A DNA stretch of 64,000 bases from Flaccisagitta enflata (taxonomy: Eukaryota; Chaetognatha; Sagittoidea; Aphragmophora). A program made the translations under genes and the position numbers. Positions 22,228 to 31,130 of the stretch are shown here, one piece after another. The stretch is from contig OZ231127.1 in the NCBI GenBank assembly GCA_965153355.1, forward strand, positions 60,016,001 to 60,080,000, read 5' to 3'. The stretch's first letter is position 1; every line of letters starts with the position of its first letter. The notes beneath the pieces are model-generated. The model ran no database searches, was not told where the DNA came from, and saw only the letters and a program-made list of their open reading frames with translations.

Positions 22228-22394
22228 CTGCTCGTGGACGATCTTAAGCACCATGAAATATGTGGCGCACATGATGACCAATGGAATGAAGAAGGTAGCA
22301 GAGGAAACGACGACGACGTAGATTTTATTGCCCTCCAATCCACAGGAAGAAGGGTCTCGACTGTTCTGCACAGATCCGTCTTCTGTATTCAGTC
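22228..22394 (-). CDS. Internal exon of a class A (aminergic-type) G-protein-coupled receptor: extracellular loop 2 and TM5
   Basis: The exon is 167 nt: two bases completing a split codon, then 55 codons ending at a codon boundary. Read on the minus strand, a pyrimidine-rich run ending in CTCTCAG precedes it and CAG|GTCAGT follows it, so both splice sites look good. The peptide has a loop with a single Cys (SSCGLEGNKIY) and then a membrane segment, YVVVVSSATFFIPLVIMCAT, followed by YFMVLKIVHEQ. Established for rhodopsin-like receptors: the loop Cys pairs with TM3, the TM5 Pro is 5.50, and Tyr eight residues later is 5.58; both spacings are present here. Phe 5.47 and the small hydroxyl residues at 5.43, 5.44 and 5.46 resemble dopamine, octopamine and serotonin receptors, where such residues contact catechol or phenol groups. 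The ligand is an inference and cannot be fixed from one exon. TM1-4 should lie at higher coordinates, possibly beyond the window; no TM6/TM7 exon was recognised downstream. The flanking introns are repeat-rich. Confidence 0.85.
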
Positions 22395-22439
22395 CTGAGA
22401 GACAGATTAAGAGAGAGAGAGAAAAATGAAAATGTTTTG

Positions 22440-22442
22440 TGT

Positions 22443-22504
<62 letters not shown>

Positions 22505-22676
22505 CTGACTGACCGAAATAAAGAAATAAAGAGAGAAAGAACAAAAAAGAATGATTGAACAACTGAATTATTGAATGATGAATGATTGAATGGTGAATGA
22601 ATAAATAAACAAATAAATAGACAAATGAATGATGAATGATGCATGAGTTCAAGGCAAGGAAATGAGAAAGTAAGAG

Positions 22677-22739
<63 letters not shown>

Positions 22740-22742
22740 AAA
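22440..22742. repeat. GA, TGAA-like and (GAAA)n low-complexity tract
   Basis: (GA)n at 22,447-22,485, a degenerate ATGAATGA region and (GAAA)n at 22,676-22,740. It lies in the intron upstream of the GPCR exon. Confidence 0.9.
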
Positions 22743-22771
22743 GAAATAATAGAAACAAAGGGAAGGTAATA

Positions 22772-23322
22772 CAGTATGTTTCATCTCGACTGTAACATTT
22801 CATGACGGTGTAGCTCCAAAAGTATTAAAGATAATTCAATTCTGTAAAAAGTATCTGAAAGATAATACCTTAGCATTTTGTTATTTACAATTCCAACGAC
22901 TTTTTGAAAAAAATATCAGCCTTTAAAGACATTATGAGCTAAAAAATATACTATGCAAAAAAAGGTTATTTTACTACATTGGTAATTATACTGTCTTTCC
23001 TTAAATCGCTCTTATTTTCAAACAGTTAGAGCGATTGATGCCAGATTGGTGTCAAATGAGAGAAATTTTGTTGTAGTTTATGAAAAATGAAAGAGAAAAC
23101 AAGCCTATTGATATATAACTCTGAAATATGAAGACTAAAATAGCATTTTTTGCATTTTTTTCAATCTAGTTAGCTATATGATAAAAGCGTCCAATTTTTG
23201 TCAAAAACTCCTAGGAATTGATGAACATCAAATGCTAAAGTATCATCTTTTAGATACTTTTTATAGAATTGAATTATCTTTTTCAGCCGTCACAGAAATG
23301 TACAGTAGATAGAAACACACTG
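22772..23322. mobile_element. 551 bp palindromic MITE with TA target duplication
   Basis: Starts CAGTATGTTTC and ends GAAACACACTG with TA outside both ends. Arms continue with CTGTAACATTTCATGACGG against CCGTCACAGAAATGTACAG, and TTCAATTCTGTAAAAAGTAT against ATACTTTTTATAGAATTGAA. No coding capacity. Confidence 0.85.
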
Positions 23323-23363
23323 TATGATAAAAACTGAAATGGAAGGAAGCCAAGAAAAGTAGG

Positions 23364-23465
23364 AACAAGGCCGTGACCAATAAGAGTGCGACATGTGGTC
23401 GTGTCAGACTTAGATACATTACTGCTCAACCAGCCGACCAAACGACAACCGACCGACCAGACCTG
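23364..23465 (+). mobile_element. Family A variant fragment
   Basis: AACAAGGCCGTGACCAATAA, GTGCGACATGTGGTCGTG, ACATTACTGCTCAACCAGCC and a CCGACC run match the start of the 21,481 and 51,063 copies. Confidence 0.6.
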
Positions 23466-23689
23466 GCAGTTGCGACAGCAGGTTTTGAAAAGAAAGTAAT
23501 GTTTATTATATACACATCATTATCAGGACGTGGCCAAGCTGGGAATCTTTGCAAATAGGTATTTATGCAAGGCCACACAGTATCTGCCACATCATATTCC
23601 CCAACCTAAAAATATTTGAACTCTGCAATTCTGTGCAAACAACGAAATGATAGATTTTGCCATGAAATTTCTCTTCACGTTTTTTAAAT

Positions 23690-23866
23690 TTAAGCAGTCT
23701 AAATTCTAAGAAAGCCATACACAGGGTAATTTTGCATTTTGAAAAACATAGATCTCTCTGTAATCGATTTGGGAAAAGAACTATGTTCTTTGTTTTTTGA
23801 TATTTGCATTTTCTATGCAAATTTAGAATTTAGACCAGCCCCCTATCAGTGACCAAATATGAAAAA
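23690..23866 (-). repeat. Short inverted-repeat element, copy 1 of 2
   Basis: GTCTAAATTCTAAGAAAGCC on the left and GCAAATTTAGAATTTAGACC on the right enclose ATAGATCTCTCTGTAATCGA and GAACTATGTTC. The same element occurs in the other orientation at 54,770-54,926, including CCCCCTATCAGTG just outside. Confidence 0.7.
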
Positions 23867-24044
23867 AGTAGAAATTTTCAATAAATTTATTTAAGTAACA
23901 TTGGCTAAACTTGATCTTTCTTGCTAAAAAAATGCAAATTTTTCTTTTTAATATTATGTCTGAGCTATTTGATTTATTTTTTTTCACTTGTTTTTTTATT
24001 TACATTACTTCAAAATTTCCATTTTGACCCTCTTTGAAACACAA

Positions 24045-24640
24045 ATATTGCCTTTCGAGAGACGCCGTTTGTCTTATAGAAACTATAGGTGGTGAGTGAG
24101 ATAAGCGCGTTAGGTGTTTTCTCCCATGGTGAGATTTGATAGACTGTGTAGAGTGGGTAGGTAGGATAAGAAAGTTGCATTGGTGTTTTTTTTCCCATCA
24201 GGGTGGGGTTTGATGAATGCATGTGAAGTAGGTGGAGTGAGATAAAAGTGGCGTTAGTGTTTTTTCCCATCAAGGGTGGAATTTGATGGACTGTGTAGGT
24301 GGGTAGAGTGGGATAAGTAGCGTTAGGTGTTTTCCCATCAGGGTGGGATTTGATGAACTGTGTGGGTAGGTGTAGTGGGATAAAGTGGCATTAAGTGACC
24401 TTTCCCATCAGGGTGAGATTTGATGGACTGTGTGGAGGTAGGTGAGTAGGATAAAGTAATTAGGTGTTTTTCCCATCAGGGTGGGATTTGATGGACTGTG
24501 TAGGTGGGTGAGTGAGATAATGGCGTTAGGTGTTTTCCATCAGGGTGGGATTTGATGGACTGTGTAGGTGGGTGGAGTGGGATAAAGTGGCGTTAGGTGT
24601 TTTTTTCCCATCAGGGTGGGATTTGATGGACTGTGTAGAG
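24045..24640. repeat. ~60-65 bp tandem array
   Basis: About nine units like TTTCCCATCAGGGTGGGATT, TGATGGACTGTGTAGGTGGG, TGGGATAAAGTGGCGTTAGG. The array ends in AGAGGTGCTTTGTCGCGCCT (24,638-24,657), which is the end of a family A variant. Confidence 0.85.
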
Positions 24641-24659
24641 GTGCTTTGTCGCGCCTAAG

Positions 24660-25051
24660 AATTAGAAATCCTTAGAAACCGTATTAAATTTTTCATATCC
24701 ACGGACTCACGGACTGACGTACGAGCGTGGTGGTTAAAGTGGCTACATGATGCGGCAAGCAAGAAAAGAGATGATCAAACGAAAAAAAAAAAGAAACCAG
24801 TTGGAGAAAAGATAGGGCAATAAATGGGTAAATATTTATTATTGGCTAAAAACAGTTCTGAAGCTAATAGGGGTGAAAGAGTGACTAGTAGATAGATGAA
24901 AGATGTAAGATAGTTCGAATAATGAGAGAGAGAGAGAGAGCGAGAGAGAGAGAAGAGAGCCGTACATGGAGGTACGAGTTGGGTCTGATGGCAAGATAGG
25001 TCAGCCACGACCAGCTTTGCTATTACGGAGCGTCCAAAGCTGCGCGAATGC
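24660..25051. other. No gene seen; GA tract
   Basis: GA-rich run at 24,923-24,955; otherwise unremarkable. Confidence 0.4.
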
Positions 25052-25908
25052 TCTTTTGGGCAGCGGCCCCGAGGGCCGATGACCTATGCTTTCACACAGG
25101 GAGCAATTTTCTCCTCCTCCTTCTTCTCCTCCTCTTCTGCTCCCCCCTCCTCCAGCCCCCCCCCCTGGCTTCAAAGCTCAAATAGCAGCCTCAAGCCCAA
25201 ATCACAGTCTCGAGCTTATATCCCAGGCTCAGGGCTCAAATTCCAACCTTTGTAAACTAAATCACAGCACAATAAGCTCATATTCCAATCTTTTGGCTTA
25301 AATCCCAGCCTTATGACTCAAAGTACAGCCTAGAATAGGTCATTGGTTCCTTCGGACCTGCTGACCTCTCAAATCCCCCCTCCTCCTCCTTCTTCTCCTC
25401 CTCCTCCTCCTTTTCCGTCCTTCGCCTCCTGGTTTCAAAGCTCAAATCTTAGAGCCTCAAGTCCAAATCCTAGTCTCGAGACCAAAATCCTAGCTTCGAG
25501 GCTCAAATCCCTGCTTTGAAGATCAAATCCCAGCCTTGAGGCTCAGAGCTCAGTCTCCAGGCTAAAATCATAGCCTTGAGGCTCAACTCCAAGCCCTTAG
25601 GGCTCAATCCCAGTCTCAAGGCACAAATCCCAGCCTTGAGCTCGATCTAGCCTCAAAGCTCAAATACCAGCTAGCTCAAATCCTGACAGGCTTAAGCCCA
25701 GTGGCTCAAATCCCAGCCTTGAAGCTCCGTCTCGCTTTGAAGCTGAAATCCAGCAGAAATCGTCCCAGCCTCAGGCCCTAATCCAGCCTCAGAGCTGTCC
25801 CAGCCTCAGGCTAGTTCCATCGCGAGCTGCCCTCTAACACACCTCACACCACATACACTCTGGGAGCAACGGGTACCGCTGACCATCTAACGCTTTGCGA
25901 CTGTTGTC
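25052..25908 (-). mobile_element. Family C element, subtype 1, with two repeat blocks (copy C3)
   Basis: Reading plus: TTTTGGGCAGCGGCCCCGAG, GATGACCTATGCTTTCACAC, then CTC/CTT runs and a ~20 bp repeat (GGCTCAAATCCCAGCCTTGA type). An internal partial M' (GGTCATTGGTTCCTTCGGAC, near 25,340) follows, then a second repeat block (25,435-25,810). Module N reversed ends it (GGGTACCGCTGACCATCT, AACGCTTTGCGACTG). Repeat orientation relative to N is the same as in C1 and C6. It lies in the left arm of the large inverted repeat. Confidence 0.75.
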
Positions 25909-26439
25909 CAGTAGCGCCCACCACACGATTGGCTTGTTGACAGACGGCCTTCGACAACACCAGGCGCCCAGTGAAGCGCGGTCGCTCATTAGACCGCTGG
26001 GCGCCATTAAAACAAATGTTTTATCAATGAACATATTTGGAGTGGATCGAACGTTGTTAGTCGATATGAATTCTAACTAGTTCAAACCCATTAACATGCG
26101 AGCTGTATGATTATGCGGGCACATTCATCTCTTTAAAACGGCTTGAGAAGAGCGCTGATAAAGTCATCTACAATCATGTTTTAAAGCTGTTAACCATTCA
26201 AAGACGGGCGCAGATATGTTCCACCCTGCTGCCTTTTTTCTTAGTAATGACCATTCAAATTTGCAGTCTGCAATATTTAAATAAGATTTGGAACCCAGGA
26301 GAGAAAAAGAGTGAGTGGAAGGAGTCGCTTGAACAAACAACAACTCGAATCGAGAAAAAAAAAGGGAAAAGTTTTTGAAAAAGATGAAAATGTAGGTTGA
26401 GCGAACCAAGGTGGATTCGTTATGGAATTTTGAGTGTTG

Positions 26440-26530
26440 CGGGAGAGCGAGCGAGCGAGCGAGCGAGAGAGAGAATGAGAGAGAGAGAAAGAGAGAGAGA
26501 AAGAGAAAGAGAGAAAGAGAAAGATAGATT
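26440..26530. repeat. GAGC/GA-rich microsatellite
   Basis: GAGCGAGC units passing into imperfect GAGAAAGA. Confidence 0.9.
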
Positions 26531-26629
26531 GATAGACAGATAGATATTTTGATTTGATTTGATTTATAATGTCCATAAAGCGATAACACTTTGTGTACAG
26601 AATGATAGACAGATGGATAGATAAAAACA

Positions 26630-26710
26630 TTTACCTATCCATCTATCTATCTAAGTTAGACTAACTATCAATCTATCTATCTATCTATCTTTCTGTCTGT
26701 CTGTCTGTCT
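26630..26710. repeat. TCTA/CTGT microsatellite
   Basis: TCTATCTATC and CTGTCTGTC runs abutting a family A end at 26,725. Confidence 0.9.
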
Positions 26711-26724
26711 TGGTCCGTGTTTTA

Positions 26725-26812
26725 TTAGTCGCGTGCTATGCGACTCTACACCCCACTATGTCAGTCCGTTGGTTGGTTGGTCAGTTGGTCAGTCGGTTAG
26801 TTGGTAGCTGCT
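26725..26812 (-). mobile_element. Family A terminus, inverted
   Basis: ATTAGTCGCGTGCTATGCGA, CTCTACACCCCACTATGTCA, then GGTTGGTCAGTTGG array. Confidence 0.7.
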
Positions 26813-27083
26813 TTTGCACGTGTGTATTGGTTCGGGCGAGGAAAAGCTGTGATTGAATATTGTCTATAACCCAGGATCTGTTTTCAAACCATGTTGCACC
26901 TCCTGTTTGTCACAGCAGAATACCATTCAGCGGACTATAATGCGAGCGGGTGAGTGTCGTCGTTGTGCGTCGTAAATGCATTGTCATTGTCGTTGTCGTT
27001 GTCGTTGTCATCGTCCACACACCAAAAATGAGCTAACTTTTGAACATGTGCCGACCAACCCATCCGGCTTAACCAGCCTACCA

Positions 27084-28720
27084 ACCTAAAAAGGTAAACG
27101 TGCATAACTTTGGCATTTTCAGCGATTTGGTTGAAACTTGGTATGTAGTCTCTAAATGGAAGGACTCAACATATGTAATTGAATTGTAAAGATTTTAGCA
27201 TGCTAACCAGCCAAACCTTTCTACCATCAAACTAGCCTACCAGCCAAAAGTGAAAAACGTGCATAACTTTGGCATTTTTCATCCGGATTTGGTTAAAACT
27301 TGGTATGTTGTCTCTAAATGGAAGGACTCAACATGTATTTGATGCTGAGTTTTAGCATATAATACATGCATGTCGACACTACCACTAACTAGCCTACCAG
27401 CCAAAAGTGAAAAATGTGCATAACTTTGGCATTTTCAACCGATTTGGTTGGAAGCTTAGTATGTAGTCTCTAAATGGAAGGACTCAACATATGTATTTGA
27501 ATTGTAAAGATTTTAGCATGCTAACTGGCCAAACCGACCTACCACCCAACTGGCCTACCAGCCAAAAAGTGAAAAACGTCCATACTATCTAAAAAATAGA
27601 AATCTTCACAACTTTGAGCAAAGTTCATACATGGACCTTTAGATGAATACTAGTCGATTGCAAAACTCTGGATAATTGATTTGAGTTCCCCCTGACTCAA
27701 TGATGATCGCTATTTGTCATGAAAGCGATTTGTTAAGCTTTATCAGGAACTTTTGAGCGATGACGTTCCAGATCTCCACACGCATGTTCCATATTTGAGG
27801 CAGAAAACGCATGAGCATAAAAATTGCAAAAAGCATACTTCTAGTTGACCAAGCAGGATGAAATTTTTCCTGAAGTATTTTCAAACCCTACCCTTACTTC
27901 AGTAAAAAATTCATCTTGTTAGGCTCACGACAAGTATCCTTTTAACAATCTTTATTCTGATGTTACTTTCAATCAAAAAATCGCACATGTTTTTAGAAAT
28001 TTTCCAAAGGAATCGTTTCATTCAAAGTAAAATGACTTCCAAGCCTGTTGAGCTAAATAGATGCGGTTTGCACAGATTGCTTGGAAATTTGAAGGGCTTC
28101 AATTCTGTCACCAATTTTTCTGAAATTGGTTGAGCCATTGAAGAGATATTGATCAAAATGTTAGTGAAGATTTCTATTTTTTAGATAGTAACTTCAGCAT
28201 TTTTCAACCGATTTGGTTGAGAACTAGTATGTAGTCTCTAAATGGAAGGACTCAACATATGTATTTTATTTGTAAAGATTATAGCATGCTAACTTAGCCA
28301 AACCGGCCCCTGCCACCCAACCAGCTTCCAGCCAAGAAGTGAAAAGAAAAACATGCATAACTTTGGCATTTTTCAACTGATTCGGTTGAAACTTGGTATG
28401 TAGTCTCTAAATGGAAGGACTCAACATATGAATTTGATTCATAAAGATTTCACGCTATGTATCCTGTCAAACCAGACTAACACCCAACCAGCCTACCAGC
28501 CTAAAAGTGAAAAACGTGCAAAACTTCAGCATTTTTCAATCAATTTGGTCAAAACTTGGTATAAAGTCTCTAAACAGAAGGACTAAACATATGTTTGTGA
28601 TTCATGAAGATTTTAGTATGCAAAACGGCCAAACTGGCCGACCACCTAACCAGCCTACCATCTAAAAGTGAAAAATTGGCAAAGCTTTGGTATTTTTTAA
28701 ATGATTTGGTTGAAACTTTG
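27084..28720. repeat. ~145 bp tandem repeat, interrupted by a MITE
   Basis: Units contain CAGCCTACCAGCC, GTGAAAAACGTGCATAACTT, GATTTGGTTGAAACTTGGTA, TGTAGTCTCTAAATGGAAGG and ACTCAACATATG. Copies begin near 27,084, 27,240, 27,395 and 27,540; the array resumes after the insertion at about 28,190 and runs to 28,720. A distantly similar passage is at 56,090 (CAACCAGCCAAACCAGCCTA). Confidence 0.85.
27585..28188. mobile_element. 604 bp TIR element (MITE) with TA target duplication
   Basis: Termini CTATCTAAAAAATAGAAATC and GATTTCTATTTTTTAGATAG, continuing to TTCAC/GTGAA, with TA on both sides. It splits one unit of the tandem array at CATA|ACTT. A degraded copy lies at the mirrored place in the right arm (from 32,418). 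Confidence 0.85.
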
Positions 28721-28725
28721 TCAGC

Positions 28726-29270
28726 GCTTGACAATACCATTTGACAATGCCATTTGACAACGCCGTTTGACAGCTTCGTTTGACAACGTCGTTTGACAAC
28801 GCCGTTTGACAACGCCGTTTGACAACGCCGTTTGACAACGCCGTTTGGTATTGCCGTTGACGCCCGTTTGACAACGCCCGTTTGACAACGCCGTTTGACG
28901 CGCCATTTGACAACGCCGTTTGACAATGCCCGTTGACTTAGCAGCCATTGAACAACGCGTTGGAGTAACGCCGTTGAACAACGCCGTTGGGCAGCTGCCG
29001 TTAGACAGCGCGTTAGACAACGCGTTGAACAACGCGTTGAACAAAACCGTTAGACAACGTGGTTGACAACGCGTTTGACAACGCGATTTGACTTAAGCCT
29101 GTTTGGCGATAGCGATTTGGTTTGACAACGCCGTTTGACAACGCTGTTTGACAACATGGTTTGACAGCGCCGTTTGACAGCGCCATTTAATAACGCCGTT
29201 TGACAACGCCGTTTGACAACGCCGTTTGACATCGCCGTTTGACAACGCCGTTTGACAACGCCGATAGACC
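28726..29270. repeat. 13 bp minisatellite
   Basis: Unit GTTTGACAACGCC, about 40 copies, with a more degenerate block at 28,860-29,120. Three units make 39 nt, so every frame can stay open and produce 13-residue repeats; these are not proteins. Confidence 0.95.
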
Positions 29271-29384
29271 CTAGTCGCGGACCTATACTCTTTTTAGATT
29301 TTTTTCTCCCAGTTTAGCTCAAAGATTCTGTCTTCTGTATCCTGAATGAAAAGAAAACACAAATCTAGACAGACAGAAAGATAG

Positions 29385-29385
29385 G

Positions 29386-29440
<55 letters not shown>

Positions 29441-29480
29441 GAAGATAAATAGATAGGTAGATAGATCAATAGAAAGATAA

Positions 29481-29536
<56 letters not shown>

Positions 29537-29550
29537 GTAGATAGATGGAT
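29385..29550. repeat. (GATA)n microsatellite
   Basis: Two long GATA blocks with a few interruptions. Confidence 0.95.
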
Positions 29551-29904
29551 GGATAGTGTCCATTGGATACAGTTAAGCTTCCAGCTCTTCCAGGAACGTT
29601 TTTTAGAATTAGATTATCATTTCTAGAAGCTGAAGTATCACGTTTTCTTTTGTGGCTTTTGGTGGGGTACTCCCTGTATATAATTGAGTTAGAAAACTAG
29701 CTTTGGTTTGTTTTGAAAGATATGATAATGTAAATATGAAAATGAAATGTAATTAATGGCCCTTTTGATACGGCATTTTCAAAAAATAGAACAAGAAAAT
29801 CAATAAATGGACAAATGGACAGAACGACATGGTAAAATACAGAAGATTTGACTGACAAACAAATGTCAATTATTTTGTCACTTGCAGGCAATTGAAACCC
29901 AAAC

Positions 29905-30049
29905 AGCAAGGTCACCAGATCATTTGGGCAAGAGCAGTGAGGTCAAAGAAATAAGATCATAAAAAAAAGTAAAGTGTGACAGACCAACCGACCGACCAAC
30001 CGATCGACCGACGGACAAAGCAGGTTGTAGAGTCGCGTGCACGCGACTG
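29905..30049 (+). mobile_element. Family A element, 3' part
   Basis: GGTCACCAGATCATTTGGGC, AAGAGCAGTGAGGTCA, CCAACCGACCGACC array, GACAAAGCAGGTTGTAGAG, and the perfect palindrome GTCGCGTGCACGCGAC. Confidence 0.8.
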
Positions 30050-30111
30050 ATAATCGATAAACCCCATGAAATCTTTTTCTTGAGATAGCCTTGATGGAGA
30101 GCTACCTGCAA

Positions 30112-30240
30112 CAAAAACAAGGCGAGCTACATGGCACCCTAGTTGTGGACGAGTGGGCACTCACATTTCAAAACCAACCAACAAACCAACAGACCAACCA
30201 ACACGGCAAGTTCTGGAGTTGCGTGTCAGCGACTAAAAAA
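30112..30240 (+). mobile_element. Family A/B element copy
   Basis: AACAAGGCGAGCTACATGG, CCTAGTTGTGGACGAGTGGG, CCAACCAACA array, CAAGTTCTGGAGTTGCGTGT, AGCGACTAAAAAA. Confidence 0.7.
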
Positions 30241-31130
30241 TCTTGAAATCCACACGTAGTTACTCTCTGGCCCGTACTGACTCATCGATCATTTTGTACG
30301 GGTTAACGAAATTGACAATCATTAAACAATCAAGAATTTGGGTGCATTTCCAATCACAGATAATCACGTTTTTGAAAGGACCCCTGAGTCGCTCGCTTTT
30401 ACCGCTTACCCAGCTCACTCACTTTATTCCATTAGTATTTATACATTTGCTCTGATTGCTTGGTCCCTTCACAGACTTGCTCACTCGCTTTGTCCATTGC
30501 TCACTCATTCTGCTCACTCCCTTGTGAGATGAATATATGTTCACAGGCAAAACGCGATTAACGGGAACAATTGCGATTTTTGTCATCACTGTCAACAAGC
30601 CCTCTGTCAACCAAATACATGTTCACGGGCAAAACGCGATTAACGGGAACAATCGCGATTCTGGTAACTGAATGTGCTGAAGCGACTCAGAAAATCTTCA
30701 AACGTGTTATCGTGGTGAAGCGCAAAGTGCTGTTTTTAATGATTGTCGAACTCATTAACCCGGCAAAAATGATCGATAATCGGCGGCGGGCTAAGTGTGG
30801 ATTTCCAGTGCGCAACTCCGACTGCCGTGGTTTATTGGTGAAAATGTGTCTTACTCATCACAACAAATTGCCATATAGCTTCGCGTGTTTGTTACGGTAA
30901 CTTCTCCATCAAAACTGAAAAAAGACCGTGGGATTTATCGTATCGAGTCGCGTGCGACATCGCGTCGTCGTACGATTTTATGATCTTGTTTCTTTTGACG
31001 CCACTATGCTGCGTAGTGACGCTAACGTTTGGTATTGTGACAAGTAATTTGGACATTTAATTTGTCGATCAAATCTCTTTATATTTACCATGTCGTCTCA
31101 TCAGTATCCCATTTATTGATATGTGTTCAT
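30241..31130. other. Spacer of the giant inverted repeat; contains a 45 bp direct repeat
   Basis: ATGTTCACAGGCAAAACGCG ATTAACGGGAACAAT occurs at 30,538 and, with few changes, at 30,619. A CTCACTC-rich stretch lies at 30,410-30,530. The open frame at 30,571-30,900 is listed separately. Confidence 0.5.
30571..30900 (+). CDS. Hypothetical 109-residue open frame in the spacer of the large inverted repeat
   Basis: This is the longest plus-strand frame in the window not made of simple repeats. The middle reads KRVIVVKRKVLFLMIVELIN, basic then hydrophobic, and the C-terminal part has four Cys (CGFPVRNSDC, KMCLTHH, FACLLR). It overlaps the second copy of a ~45 bp direct repeat (30,619-30,662), whose first copy is at 30,535. 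No family is recognised, and it may be chance. Confidence 0.18.
   Translation: MRFLSSLSTSPLSTKYMFTGKTRLTGTIAILVTECAEATQKIFKRVIVVKRKVLFLMIVELINPAKMIDNRRRAKCGFPVRNSDCRGLLVKMCLTHHNKLPYSFACLLR

Larger units (their letters stand above)
25050..29792 (+). repeat. Left arm of a giant imperfect inverted repeat
   Basis: Landmarks found reverse-complemented in the right arm: the M module (25,058-25,105 with 34,918-34,955), TTGTTAGTCGATATGAATT (26,055 with 34,290), ACATTTACCTATCCATCTAT (26,628 with 33,700), the ~145 bp tandem units (27,080-28,720), the 13 bp minisatellite (28,726-29,270), the GATA tract, and TTTTGATACGGCATTTTC (29,763 with 31,138). Confidence 0.75.

Noticed and set aside
22195-22803. 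A 202-residue protein containing the GPCR segment
   Set aside because: The upstream part is GA/GAAA microsatellite translation and the end runs past the donor site; only the 167 nt exon is supported.
24045-24640. Regulatory array or centromeric satellite
   Set aside because: Only about nine units and bounded by a dispersed-element terminus; no evidence for either role.
28570-29232. Proteins with repeated NGVVKRRCQT-type peptides
   Set aside because: The 13-base minisatellite gives such peptides in all frames; no start context or flanking exon.
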